A program made the position numbers and the translations under genes. Shown here in pieces: positions 8,642 to 21,316 of a DNA stretch of 64,000 bases (within the stretch, counting starts at the first letter, position 1; every line of letters starts with the position of its first letter). The stretch covers positions 186,001-250,000 of the forward strand of contig NW_027184063.1 of NCBI RefSeq assembly GCF_041296385.1, read 5' to 3'. Source of the DNA: Aphelocoma coerulescens. Lineage: Eukaryota; Chordata; Aves; Passeriformes; Corvidae. Under the pieces are notes generated by a model. The model was given only the letters and a program-made list of their open reading frames with translations. It was not told the origin of the DNA and searched no databases.

Positions 8642-10917
8642 TCATTTTTGCATATCCCAAACCCCCTTCCAAACATCCAGCAGCTGCTTGTAAAGAAGAA
8701 GTCCTAGAACAAAAAGCCAGTGCTGCCTTTCATAGCCCCTTTGCTGTCTATGAAGTAGAGGAAAGAAGCTAGTGAGACGCACTTTCTTTCTCAACTCCAT
8801 AGAGCGCATCCTTCTCTCAAGGTGGCAGAGTCCTTGGCTGAAGTGAAGCATCTGCAGCTGCAGTTCAGACTGAGAGATGTGCCAGGACAGGAAACATTTG
8901 CTGACCTTCCCTGTTCCCTGTGCGACATGATTCTCGCAGCCCAGTCAGTTTCACACACCTTCGGTATCCCTGAGTCCAAGCAGCTAAAGCTCACAGAGAC
9001 AGAAGTGTCAGGAAGGAAAGCGTTGCAAAAGCACCCCCTTCTCTTATCAGCATATAAATTGTGCACAACAGGCTGCGGCACCGAACCTTCCTTCTCAGAT
9101 AGACATGCCATCACACTTTTCACTCTTGCAGCTCGGTTGAAAAGCTCCAGCAGCTGCTCCCGCAATAGCAAAAGGTTCTAGAAGTGAAAGCCAGTTTGGG
9201 GCTGCACCTTCTCCTTGCCGCATGTAAGCCACACCAAACTCCCTGATGCACTCTGTCCTCCCCTTCTCAAAGGAGTAGACGGTGGCATCAGGACACACCT
9301 GTGTCCCAGCAGCTGGGTGCCCAGCCGGGAGCAGGAGCATGGCTGGGGCTGCTCCCAAAGTTGCCCCGCCCCAATGCCAGAGCCAGACATGGGCTGAGGG
9401 GGGGCTGGATGAGGCTTTATTGTCCAGCTGCATGCCAGGAGTGAGCACAAAATCTACCTGCATTCTCTGCAGCATGCCATCCTGGAGCAGAGCCATTGCC
9501 AAAGGAAGCCGTGAGCCCGTGCCAAGCCAGTGCCGGAGTGGGATCCTAGCAGCACCTGTGGAAGCCGGGAGAGAGGAGCCCACCTGGAGCAGGTTCGTGC
9601 AGGATTAATCATCCCGTGGCTTCCCACCAGGGTCCTGTTGCTTCCAAAAGGCCCCACAGTGTCACTGTGGCCCCTCGGTTCCACCAGGTTCCATAGCGTC
9701 ACTGTGGTGCCCAGGGTTCCGTCAGCTTCGCCAGCATCCCCACAGTCTCCAGGGCTCCCCGAGCTTCTGTGGTGTCACAGTGGAGGCAGGGTTGCATCAG
9801 GTTCCATAGCGTCACCACGGTTTCCAGGGCTCCCTGAGCTTCTGTGGTGTCACAGTGGAGGCAGGGTTGCATCAGGTTCCATAGCATCACCACAGTCTCC
9901 AGGGCTCCCAGAGGTTCTGTGGTGTCACAGTGGAGGCAGGGTTGCATCAGGTTCCATAGCATGACCACGGTCTCCAGGGCTCCCAGAGGTTCTGTGGTGT
10001 CACAGTGGAGGCAGGGTTGCATCAGGTTCCATAGCATCACCACGGTCTCCAGGGCTCCCCTGAGCTTCTGTGGTGTCACAGTGGAGGCAGGGTTGCATCA
10101 GGTTCCATAGCATCAGCACGGTCTCCAGGGCTCCCCTGAGCTTCTGTGGTGGTGTCACAGAGGAGCCAGGCTTCCTTGTAGTTCCCCAGCATCACAAAGG
10201 CTCTCCTGGGAGCCACGGGTCACAAAGCACCGTGGGCTCTGTGCAGCCCCGCTGTGTCACAATGGCCGCTGGCTTCCACGAGTCCCCGCAGTGTCCCAGT
10301 GGGCCCGTGGCTTTAGGAGTGGGTGGCTGGGAGTTGGTGCCAGCGGCTGGGGGAGAAGCAGCAGGGACTGTGTGCGGACAGTGCCATGGCCACTTGTGTG
10401 GCCACTGGTGTCTCTGTGCCAGGCACAGCCGTGGTGTGTAACACCGGCTCCGGGTCCTTTGGCTGTGCAGGTGGCAGTCACGGCCTGGAGCAGGGCTGCT
10501 CCCGGAGGACAGCCTGGGGCAGGAGGCTGCTGGAGATTCATTCCCCACGCGCTGCAGCTCCTTGTCATGAGGTGCTCGGAGTGATTGGAAAGGCTGTTGC
10601 CAGCAGGCAGTTCTCTGGGTTCGAGCTGTGGAGCTGTCAGCGGGAATGCAAAGGCCAAGCTGGTGAGCCTTTTGTCCTGGTGCCTTTAGTGTGTGAGCAG
10701 TCCCTGGTGCCGTTGTCTTTGGATCCTGAGTGTGGGAGAGGCAAGGCTTAGGATGGTGTGTAGAGCTGAGAAGGAAAGTGCCGAGAGCAGCGTGTGTGCT
10801 GCTGCTTTGAGGGGTGCAGTTGAAGTTGTAGGCAGCAAGAGCTTTCTCAGCTGGCCCTTTGGTGAGCTCTGCTTTTGCCAGATGGCTTCCATCTTACCCT
10901 CTTACCATCTTAGCCTC
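8642..10917. repeat. Monomer 5 (2276 bp, n=5)
   Basis: Block 9764-10140. The third repeat carries GCATGACC at about 9960, shared with monomer 13 at the 17,151-bp shift. The partner has one repeat fewer, so this pair records a copy-number change after the block duplicated. It has CTATGAAGTAG in the leader, GATGAGG (open minus frame) and a private GTTCTCTGGG near 10615. Confidence 0.96.
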
Positions 10918-12966
10918 TCATTTTTGCATATCCCAAACCCCCTTCCAAACATCCAGCAGCTGCTTGTAAAGAAGAAGTCCTAGAACAAAAAGCCAGTGCT
11001 GCCTTTCATAGCCCCTTTGCTGTCTATGAACTAGAGGAAAGAAGCTAGTGAGACGCACTTTCTTTCTCAACTCCATAGAGCGCATCCTTCTCTCAAGGTG
11101 GCAGAGTCCTTGGCGGAAGTGAAGCATCTGCAGCTGCAGTTCAGACTGAGAGATGTGCCAGGACAGGAAACATTTGCTGACCTTCCCTGTTCCCTGTGCA
11201 ACATGATTCTCGCAGCCCAGTCACTTTCACACACCTTCGGTATCCCTGAGTCCAAGCAGCTAAAGCTCACAGAGACAGAAGTGTCAGGAAGGAAAGCGTT
11301 GCAAAAGCACCCCCTTCTCTTATCAGCATATAAATTGTGCACAACAGGCTGCGGCACCGAACCTTCCTTCTCAGATAGACATGCCATCACACTTTTCACT
11401 CTTGCAGCTCGGTTGAAAAGCTCCAGCAGCTGCTCCCGCAATAGCAAAAGGTTCTAGAAGTGAAAGCCAGTTCGGGGCTGCACCTTCTCCTTGCCGCATG
11501 TAAGCCACACCAAACTCCCTGATGCACTCTGTCCTCCCCTTCTCAAAGGAGTAGACGGTGGCATCAGGACACACCTGTGTCCCAGCAGCTGGGTGCCCAG
11601 CCGGGAGCAGGAGCATGGCTGGGGCTGCTCCCAAAGTTGCCCCGCCCCAATGCCAGAGCCAGACATGGGCTGAGGGGGGGCTGGATGAGGCTTTATTGTC
11701 CAGCTGCATGCCAGGAGTGAGCACAAAATCTACCTGCATTCTCTGCAGCATGCCATCCTGGAGCAGAGCCATTGCCAAAGGAAGCCGTGAGCCCGTGCCA
11801 AGCCAGTGCCGGAGTGGGATCCTAGCAGCACCTGTGGAAGCCGGGAGAGAGGAGCCCACCTGGAGCAGGTTCGTGCAGGATTAATCATCCTGTGGCTTCC
11901 CACCAGGGTCCTGTTGCTTCCAAAAGGCCCCACAGTGTCACTGTGGCCCCTCGGTTCCACCAGGTTCCATAGCGTCACTGTGGTGCCCAGGGTTCCGTCA
12001 GCTTCGCCAGCATCCCCACAGTCTCCAGGGCTCCCCGAGCTTCTGTGGTGTCACAGTGGAGGCAGGGTTGCATCAGGTTCCATAGCATCAGCACGGTCTC
12101 CAGGGCTCCCTGAGCTTCTGTGGTGTCACAGTGGAGGCAGGGTTGCATCAGGTTCCATAGCATCACCACGGTCTCCAGGGCTCCCCTGAGCTTCTGTGGT
12201 GGTGTCACAGAGGAGCCAGGCTTCCTTGTAGTTCCCCAGCATCACAAAAGCTCTCCTGGGAGCCACGGGTCACAAAGCACCGTGGGCTCTGTGCAGCCCC
12301 GCTGTGTCACAATGGCCGCTGGCTTCCAGGAGCCCCCGCAGTGTCCCAGTGGGCCCGTGGCTTTAGGAGTGGGTGGCTGGGAGTTGGTGCCAGCGGCTGG
12401 GGGAGAAGCAGCAGGGACTGTGTGTGGACAGTGCCATGGCCACTTGTGTGGCCACTGGTGTCTCTGTGCCAGGCACAGCCGTGGTGTGTAACACCGGCTC
12501 CGGGTCCTTTGGCTGTGCAGGTGGCAGTCACGGCCTGGAGCAGGGCTGCTCCCGGGGGACAGCCTGGGGCAGGAGGCTGCTGGAGATTCATTCCCCACAC
12601 GCTGCAGCTCCTTGTCATGAGGTGCTCGGAGTGATTGGAAAGGCTGTTGGCAGCAGGCAGTTCTGTGGGTTCGAGCTGTGGAGCTGTCAGCGGGAATGCA
12701 AAGGCCAAGCTGGTGAGCCTTTTGTCCTGGTGCCTTTAGTGTGTGAGCAGTCCCTGGTGCCGTTGTCTTTGGATCCTGAGTGTGGGAGAGGCAAGGCTTA
12801 GGATGGTGCGTAGAGCTGAGAAGGAAAGTGCGGGGAGCAGCGTGTGTGCTGCTGCTTTGAGGGGTGCAGTTGAAGTTGTAGGCAGCAAGAGCTTTCTCAG
12901 CTGGCCCTTTGGTGAGCTCTGCTTTTCCAGATGGCTTCCATCTTACCCTCTTACCATCTTAGCCTC
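10918..12966. repeat. Monomer 6 (2049 bp, n=2)
   Basis: Block 12040-12190. The tail carries GTGCGGGGAGC and the CTTTTCCAG deletion, making it 776 rather than 777 bases. The right edge reads CACAAAAGCTC. Partner is monomer 21, same n, shifted 31,803 bp, although the toggle base differs (GATGAGG here, GATCAGG there). Confidence 0.96.
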
Positions 12967-15166
12967 TCATTTTTGCATATCCCAAACCCCCTTCCAAACA
13001 TCCAGCAGCTGCTTGTAAAGAAGAAGTCCTAGAACAAAAAGCCAGTGCTGCCTTTCATAGCCCCTTTGCTGTCTATGAACTAGAGGAAAGAAGCTAGTGA
13101 GACGCACTTTCTTTCTCAACTCCATAGAGCGCATCCTTCTCTCAAGGTGGCAGAGTCCTTGGCGGAAGTGAAGCATCTGCAGCTGCAGTTCAGACTGAGA
13201 GATGTGCCAGGACAGGAAACATTTGCTGACCTTCCCTGTTCCCTGTGCGACATGATTCTCGCAGCCCAGTCAGTTTCACACACCTTCGGTATCCCTGAGT
13301 CCAAGCAGCTAAAGCTCACAGAGACAGAAGTGTCAGGAAGGAAAGCGTTGCAAAAGCACCCCCTTCTCTTATCAGCATATAAATTGTGCACAACAGGCTG
13401 CGGCACCGAACCTTCCTTCTCAGATAGACATGCCATCACACTTTTCACTCTTGCAGCTCGGTTGAAAAGCTCCAGCAGCTGCTCCCGCAATAGCAAAAGG
13501 TTCTAGAAGTGAAAGCCAGTTCGGGGCTGCACCTTCTCCTTGCCGCATGTAAGCCACACCAAACTCCCTGATGCACTCTGTCCTCCCCTTCTCAAAGGAG
13601 TAGACGGTGGCATCAGGACACACCTGTGTCCCAGCAGCTGGGTGCCCAGCCGGGAGCAGGAGCATGGCTGGGGCTGCTCCCAAAGTTGCCCCGCCCCAAT
13701 GCCAGAGCCAGACATGGGCTGAGGGGGGGCTGGATGAGGCTTTATTGTCCAGCTGCATGCCAGGAGTGAGCACAAAATCTACCTGCATTCTCTGCAGCAT
13801 GCCATCCTGGAGCAGAGCCATTGCCAAAGGAAGCCGTGAGCCCGTGCCAAGCCAGTGCCGGAGTGGGATCCTAGCAGCACCTGTGGAAGCCGGGAGAGAG
13901 GAGCCCACCTGGAGCAGGTTCGTGCAGGATTAATCATCCCGTGGCTTCCCACCAGGGTCCTGTTGCTTCCAAAAGGCCCCACAGTGTCACTGTGGCCCCT
14001 CGGTTCCACCAGGTTCCATAGCGTCACTGTGGTGCCCAGGGTTCCGTCAGCTTCGCCAGCATCCCCACAGTCTCCAGGGCTCCCCGAGCTTCTGTGGTGT
14101 CACAGTGGAGGCAGGGTTGCATCAGGTTCCATAGCGTCACCACGGTTTCCAGGGCTCCCTGAGCTTCTGTGGTGTCACAGTGGAGGCAAGGTTGCATCAG
14201 GTTCCATAGCATCACCACAGTCTCCAGGGCTCCCTGAGCTTCTGTGGTGTCACAGTGGAGGCAGGGTTGCATCAGGTTCCATAGCATCAGCACGGTCTCC
14301 AGGGCTCCCAGAGGTTCTATGGTGTCACAGTGGAGGCAGGGTTGCATCAGGTTCCATAGCATCACCACGGTCTCCAGGGCTCCCCTGAGCTTCTGTGGTG
14401 ATGTCACAGAGGAGCCAGGCTTCCTTGTAGTTCCCCAGCATCACAAAAGCTCTCCTGGGAGCCACGGGTCACAAAGCACCGTGGGCTCTGTGCAGCCCCG
14501 CTGTGTCACAATGGCCGCTGGCTTCCACGAGCCCCCGCAGTGTCCCAGTGGGCCCGTGGCTTTAGGAGTGGGTGGCTGGGAGTTGGTGCCAGCGGCTGGG
14601 GGAGAAGCAGCAGGGACTGTGTGCGGACAGTGCCATGGCCACTTGTGTGGCCACTGGTGTCTCTGTGCCAGGCACAGCCGTGGTGTGTAACACCGGCTCC
14701 GGGTCCTTTGGCTGTGCAGGTGGCAGTCACGGCCTGGAGCAGGGCTGCTCCCGGAGGACAGCCTGGGGCAGGAGGCTGCTGGAGATTCATTCCCCACGCG
14801 CTGCAGCTCCTTGTCATGAGGTGCTCGGAGTGATTGGAAAGGCTGTTGGCAGCAGGCAGTTCTGTGGGTTCGAGCTGTGGAGCTGTCAGCGGGAATGCAA
14901 AGGCCAAGCTGGTGAGCCTTTTGTCCTGGTGCCTTTAGTGTGTGAGCAGTCCCTGGTGCCGTTGTCTTTGGATCCTGAGTGTGGGAGAGGCAAGGCTTAG
15001 GATGGTGTGTAGAGCTGAGAAGGAAAGTGCCGAGAGCAGCGTGTGTGCTGCTGCTTTGAGGGGTGCAGTTGAAGTTGTAGGCAGCAAGAGCTTTCTCAGC
15101 TGGCCCTTTGGTGAGCTCTGCTTTTGCCAGATGGCTTCCATCTTACCCTCTTACCATCTTAGCCTC
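12967..15166. repeat. Monomer 7 (2200 bp, n=4)
   Basis: Block 14089-14389. Private variants inside the repeats are GAGGCAAGG near 14190 and GTTCTATGG near 14320. The right edge reads GTGATGTCAC, as in monomers 13, 19, 25 and 28. Partner by length and several leader variants is monomer 22, shifted 31,803 bp. It also resembles monomer 13. Confidence 0.96.
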
Positions 15167-17216
15167 TCATTTTTGCATATCCCAAACCCCCTTCCAAACA
15201 TCCAGCAGCTGCTTGTAAAGAAGAAGTCCTAGAACAAAAAGCCAGTGCTGCCTTTCATAGCCCCTTTGCTGTCTATGAACTAGAGGAAAGAAGCTAGTGA
15301 GACGCACTTTCTTTCTCAACTCCATAGAGCGCATCCTTCTCTCAAGGTGGCAGAGTCCTTGGCGGAAGTGAAGCATCTGCAGCTGCAGTTCAGACTGAGA
15401 GATGTGCCAGGACAGGAAACATTTGCTGACCTTCCCTGTTCCCTGTGCGACATGATTCTCGCAGCCCAGTCAGTTTCACACACCTTCGGTATCCCTGAGT
15501 CCAAGCAGCTAAAGCTCACAGAGACAGAAGTGTCAGGAAGGAAAGCGTTGCAAAAGCACCCCCTTCTCTTATCAGCATATAAATTGTGCACAACAGGCTG
15601 CGGCACCGAACCTTCCTTCTCAGATAGACATGCCATCACACTTTTCACTCTTGCAGCTCGGTTGAAAAGCTCCAGCAGCTGCTTCCGCAATAGCAAAAGG
15701 TTCTAGAAGTGAAAGCCAGTTCGGGGCTGCACCTTCTCCTTGCCGCATGTAAGCCACACCAAACTCCCTGATGCACTCTGTCCTCCCCTTCTCAAAGGAG
15801 TAGACGGTGGCATCAGGACACACCTGTGTCCCAGCAGCTGGGTGCCCAGCCGGGAGCAGGAGCATGGCTGGGGCTGCTCCCAAAGTTGCCCCGCCCCAAT
15901 GCCAGAGCCAGACATGGGCTGAGGGGGGGCTGGATGAGGCTTTATTGTCCAGCTGCATGCCAGGAGTGAGCACAAAATCTACCTGCATTCTCTGCAGCAT
16001 GCCATCCTGGAGCAGAGCCATTGCCAAAGGAAGCCGTGAGCCCGTGCCAAGCCAGTGCCGGAGTGGGATCCTAGCAGCACCTGTGGAAGCCGGGAGAGAG
16101 GAGCCCACCTGGAGCAGGTTCGTGCAGGATTAATCATCCTGTGGCTTCCCACCAGGGTCCTGTTGCTTCCAAAAGGCCCCACAGTGTCACTGTGGCCCCT
16201 CGGTTCCACCAGGTTCCATAGCGTCACTGTGGTGCCCAGGGTTCCGTCAGCTTCGCCAGCATCCCCACAGTCTCCAGGGCTCCCCGAGCTTCTGTGGTGT
16301 CACAGTGGAGGCAGGGTTGCATCAGGTTCCATAGCATCAGCACGGTCTCCAGGGCTCCCTGAGCTTCTGTGGTGTCACAGTGGAGGCAGGGTTGCATCAG
16401 GTTCCATAGCATCACCACGGTCTCCAGGGCTCCCCTGAGCTTCTGTGGTGGTGTCACAGAGGAGCCAGGCTTCCTTGTAGTTCCCCAGCATCACAAAAGC
16501 TCTCCTGGGAGCCACGGGTCACAAAGCACCGTGGGCTCTGTGCAGCCCCGCTGTGTCACAATGGCCGCTGGCTTCCAGGAGCCCCCGCAGTGTCCCAGTG
16601 GGCCCGTGGCTTTAGGAGTGGGTGGCTGGGAGTTGGTGCCAGCGGCTGGGGGAGAAGCAGCAGGGACTGTGTGCGGACAGTGCCATGGCCACTTGTGTGG
16701 CCACTGGTGTCTCTGTGCCAGGCACAGCCGTGGTGTGTAACACCGGCTCCGGGTCCTTTGGCTGTGCAGGTGGCAGTCACGGCCTGGAGCAGGGCTGCTC
16801 CCGGGGGACAGCCTGGGGCAGGAGGCTGCTGGAGATTCATTCCCCACACGCTGCAGCTCCTTGTCATGAGGTGCTCGGAGTGATTGGAAAGGCTGTTGGC
16901 AGCAGGCAGTTCTGTGGGTTCGAGCTGTGGAGCTGTCAGCGGGAATGCAAAGGCCAAGCTGGTGAGCCTTTTGTCCTGGTGCCTTTAGTGTGTGAGCAGT
17001 CCCTGGTGCCGTTGTCTTTGGATCCTGAGTGTGGGAGAGGCAAGGCTTAGGATGGTGCGTAGAGCTGAGAAGGAAAGTGCCGAGAGCAGCGTGTGTGCTG
17101 CTGCTTTGAGGGGTGCAGTTGAAGTTGTAGGCAGCAAGAGCTTTCTCAGCTGGCCCTTTTGTGAGCTCTGCTTTTGCCAGATGGCTTCCATCTTACCCTC
17201 TTACCATCTTAGCCTC
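15167..17216. repeat. Monomer 8 (2050 bp, n=2)
   Basis: Block 16289-16439. The variant GCTTCCGC at 15684 occurs only here and in monomer 23 at 47488, 31,804 bp apart. The tail junction is a hybrid, CCTTTTGTGAG followed by the undeleted CTTTTGCCAG, suggesting exchange or conversion very near the phase mark. Confidence 0.96.
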
Positions 17217-19341
17217 TCATTTTTGCATATCCCAAACCCCCTTCCAAACATCCAGCAGCTGCTTGTAAAGAAGAAGTCCTAGAACAAAAAGCCAGTGCTG
17301 CCTTTCATAGCCCCTTTGCTGTCTATGAACTAGAGGAAAGAAGCTAGTGAGACGCACTTTCTTTCTCAACTCCATAGAGCGCATCCTTCTCTCAAGGTGG
17401 CAGAGTCCTTGGCGGAAGTGAAGCATCTGCAGCTGCAGTTCAGACTGAGAGATGTGCCAGGACAGGAAACATTTGCTGACCTTCCCTGTTCCCTGTGCAA
17501 CATGATTCTCGCAGCCCAGTCACTTTCACACACCTTCGGTATCCCTGAGTCCAAGCAGCTAAAGCTCACAGAGACAGAAGTGTCAGGAAGGAAAACGTTG
17601 CAAAAGCACCCCCTTCTCTTATCAGCATATAAATTGTGCACAACAGGCTGCGGCACCGAACCTTCCTTCTCAGATAGACATGCCATCACACTTTTCACTC
17701 TTGCAGCTCGGTTGAAAAGCTCCAGCAGCTGCTCCCGCAATAGCAAAAGGTTCTAGAAGTGAAAGCCAGTTTGGGGCTGCACCTTCTCCTTGCCGCATGT
17801 AAGCCACACCAAACTCCCTGATGCACTCTGTCCTCCCCTTCTCAAAGGAGTAGACGGTGGCATCAGGACACACCTGTGTCCCAGCAGCTGGGTGCCCAGC
17901 CGGGAGCAGGAGCATGGCTGGGGCTGCTCCCAAAGTTGCCCCGCCCCAATGCCAGAGCCAGAAATGGGCTGAGGGGGGGCTGGATCAGGCTTTATTGTCC
18001 AGCTGCATGCCAGGAGTGAGCACAAAATCTACCTGCATTCTCTGCAGCATGCCATCCTGGAGCAGAGCCATTGCCAAAGGAAGCCGTGAGCCCGTGACAA
18101 GCCAGTGCCGGAGTGGGATCCTAGCAGCACCTGTGGAAGCCGGGAGAGAGGAGCCCACCTGGAGCAGGTTCGTGCAGGATTAATCATCCTGTGGCTTCCC
18201 ACCAGGGTCCTGTTGCTTCCAAAAGGCCCCACAGTGTCACTGTGGCCCCTCGGTTCCACCAGGTTCCATAGTGTCACTGTGGTGCCCAGGGTTCCGTCAG
18301 CTTCGCCAGCATCCCCACAGTCTCCAGGGCTCCCCGAGCTTCTGTGGTGTCACAGTGGAGGCAGGGTTGCATCAGGTTCCATAGCATCACCACGGTCTCC
18401 AGGGCTCCCAGAGGTTCTGTGGTGTCACAGTGGAGGCAGGGTTGCATCAGGTTCCATAGCATCACCACGGTCTCCAGGGCTCCCAGAGGTTCTGTGGTGT
18501 CACAGTGGAGGCAGGGTTGCATCAGGTTCCATAGCATCACCACGGTCTCCAGGGCTCCCCTGAGCTTCTGTGGTGGTGTCACAGAGGAGCCAGGCTTCCT
18601 TGTAGTTCCCCAGCATCACAAAGGCTCTCCTGGGAGCCACGGGTCACAAAGCACCGTGGGCTCTGTGCAGCCCCGCTGTGTCACAATGGCCGCTGGCTTC
18701 CAGGAGCCCCCGCAGTGTCCCAGTGGGCCCGTGGCTTTAGGAGTGGGTGGCTGGGAGTTGGTGCCAGCGGCTGGGGGAGAAGCAGCAGGGACTGTGTGCG
18801 GACAGTGCCATGGCCACTTGTGTGGCCACTGGTGTCTCTGTGCCAGGCACAGCCGTGGTGTGTAACACCGGCTCCGGGTCCTTTGGCTGTGCAGGTGGCA
18901 GTCACGGCCTGGAGCAGGGCTGCTCCCGGAGGACAGCCTGGGGCAGGAGGCTGCTGGAGATTCATTCCCCACGCGCTGCAGCTCCTTGTCATGAGGTGCT
19001 CGGAGTGATTGGAAAGGCTGTTGGCAGCAGGCAGTTCTGTGGGTTCGAGCTGTGGAGCTGTCAGCGGGAATGCAAAGGCCAAGCTGGGGAGCCTTTTGTC
19101 CTGGTGCCTTTAGTGTGTGAGCAGTCCCTGGTGCCGTTGTCTTTGGATCCTGAGTGTGGGAGAGGCAAGGCTTAGGATGGTGCGTAGAGCTGAGAAGGAA
19201 AGTGCCGAGAGCAGCGTGTGTGCTGCTGCTTTGAGGGGTGCAGTTGAAGTTGTAGGCAGCAAGAGCTTTCTCAGCTGGCCCTTTGGTGAGCTCTGCTTTT
19301 GCCAGATGGCTTCCATCTTACCCTCTTACCATCTTAGCCTC
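17217..19341. repeat. Monomer 9 (2125 bp, n=3)
   Basis: Near copy of monomer 1. It shares AGAAATGGG (17963), TAGTGTCAC, GAAAACG and CTGGGGAGCC. Block 18339-18564. It differs from monomer 1 in a few bases, for example CCAGGAGCC rather than CCACGAGCC near 18704 and CCCGGAGGAC in the tail. Confidence 0.96.
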
Positions 19342-21316
19342 TCATTTTTGCATATCCCAAACCCCCTTCCAAACATCCAGCAGCTGCTTGTAAAGAAGAA
19401 GTCCTAGAACAAAAAGCCAGTGCTGCCTTTCATAGCCCCTTTGCTGTCTATGAACTAGAGGAAAGAAGCTAGTGAGACGCACTTTCTTTCTCAACTCCGT
19501 AGAGCGCATCCTTCTCTCAAGGTGGCAGAGTCCTTGGCTGAAGTGAAGCATCTGCAGCTGCAGTTCAGACTGAGAGATGTGCCAGGACAGGAAACATTTG
19601 CTGACCTTCCCTGTTCCCTGTGCGACATGATTCTCGCAGCCCAGTCACTTTCACACACCTTCGGTATCCCTGAGTCCAAGCAGCTAAAGCTCACAGAGAC
19701 AGAAGTGTCAGGAAGGAAAACGTTGCAAAAGCACCCCCTTCTCTTATCAGCATATAAATTGTGCACAACAGGCTGCGGCACCGAACCTTCCTTCTCAGAT
19801 AGACATGCCATCACACTTTTCACTCTTGCAGCTCGGTTGAAAAGCTCCAGCAGCTGCTCCCGCAATAGCAAAAGGTTCTAGAAGTGAAAGCCAGTTCGGG
19901 GCTGCACCTTCTCCTTGCCGCATGTAAGCCACACCAAACTCCCTGATGCACTCTGTCCTCCCCTTCTCAAAGGAGTAGACGGTGGCATCAGGACACACCT
20001 GTGTCCCAGCAGCTGGGTGCCCAGCCGGGAGCAGGAGCATGGCTGGGGCTGCTCCCAAAGTTGCCCCGCCCCAATGCCAGAGCCAGACATGGGCTGAGGG
20101 GGGGCTGGATGAGGCTTTATTGTCCAGCTGCATGCCAGGAGTGAGCACAAAATCTACCTGCATTCTCTGCAGCATGCCATCCTGGAGCAGAGCCATTGCC
20201 AAAGGAAGCCGTGAGCCCGTGCCAAGCCAGTGCCGGAGTGGGATCCTAGCAGCACCTGTGGAAGCCGGGAGAGAGGAGCCCACCTGGAGCAGGTTCGTGC
20301 AGGATTAATCATCCCGTGGCTTCCCACCAGGGTCCTGTTGCTTCCAAAAGGCCCCACAGTGTCACTGTGGCCCCTCGGTTCCACCAGGTTCCATAGCGTC
20401 ACTGTGGTGCCCAGGGTTCCGTCAGCTTCGCCAGCATCCCCACAGTCTCCAGGGCTCCCCGAGCTTCTGTGGTGTCACAGTGGAGGCAGGGTTGCATCAG
20501 GTTCCATAGCATCACCACGGTCTCCAGGGCTCCCCTGAGCTTCTGTGGTGGTGTCACAGAGGAGCCAGGCTTCCTTGTAGTTCCCCAGCATCACAAAGGC
20601 TCTCCTGGGAGCCACGGGTCACAAAGCACCGTGGGCTCTGTGCAGCCCCGCTGTGTCACAATGGCCGCTGGCTTCCAGGAGCCCCCGCAGTGTCCCAGTG
20701 GGCCCGTGGCTTTAGGAGTGGGTGGCTGGGAGTTGGTGCCAGCGGCTGGGGGAGAAGCAGCAGGGACTTTGTGCGGACAGTGCCATGGCCACTTGTGTGG
20801 CCACTGGTGTCTCTGTGCCAGGCACAGCCGTGGTGTGTAACACCGGCTCCGGGTCCTTTGGCTGTGCAGGTGGCAGTCACGGCCTGGAGCAGGGCTGCTC
20901 CCGGGGGACAGCCTGGGGCAGGAGGCTGCTGGAGATTCATTCCCCACACGCTGCAGCTCCTTGTCATGAGGTGCTCGGAGTGATTGGAAAGGCTGTTGGC
21001 AGCAGGCAGTTCTGTGGGTTCGAGCTGTGGAGCTGTCAGCGGGAATGCAAAGGCCAAGCTGGTGAGCCTTTTGTCCTGGTGCCTTTAGTGTGTGAGCAGT
21101 CCCTGGTGCCGTTGTCTTTGGATCCTGAGTGTGGGAGAGGCAAGGCTTAGGATGGTGCGTAGAGCTGAGAAGGAAAGTGCCGAGAGCAGCGTGTGTGCTG
21201 CTGCTTTGAGGGGTGCAGTTGAAGTTGTAGGCAGCAAGAGCTTTCTCAGCTGGCCCTTTGGTGAGCTCTGCTTTTGCCAGATGACTTCCATCTTACCCTC
21301 TTACCATCTTAGCCTC
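19342..21316. repeat. Monomer 10 (1975 bp, n=1)
   Basis: Block 20464-20539, a single repeat. It shares CTCCGTAG, ACTTTGTGCGG and the tail variant ATGACTTCC (21284) with monomer 2. Its leader also matches monomer 25 at 31,803 bp, but that copy has three repeats and the other toggle base. Confidence 0.96.

Larger units (their letters stand above)
65..10917. repeat. Higher-order repeat copy 1 (monomers 1-5)
   Basis: Paired with 17217-27992. Monomer lengths 2125, 1976, 2201, 2275, 2276 recur as 2125, 1975, 2201, 2275, 2200. Private variants at 811, 4133, 4463 and about 9960 recur 17,151-17,152 bases later. Confidence 0.9.
10918..19341. repeat. Higher-order block related to 42721-51144 (monomers 6-9)
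   Basis: Monomers 6, 7, 8, 9 have n = 2, 4, 2, 3, and monomers 21-24 have the same series, at shifts of 31,803-31,804 bp. The private GCTTCCGC of monomers 8 and 23 supports real shared ancestry. Other bases in monomers 21 and 22 follow the trimeric family, so this is a mosaic relation. Confidence 0.7.
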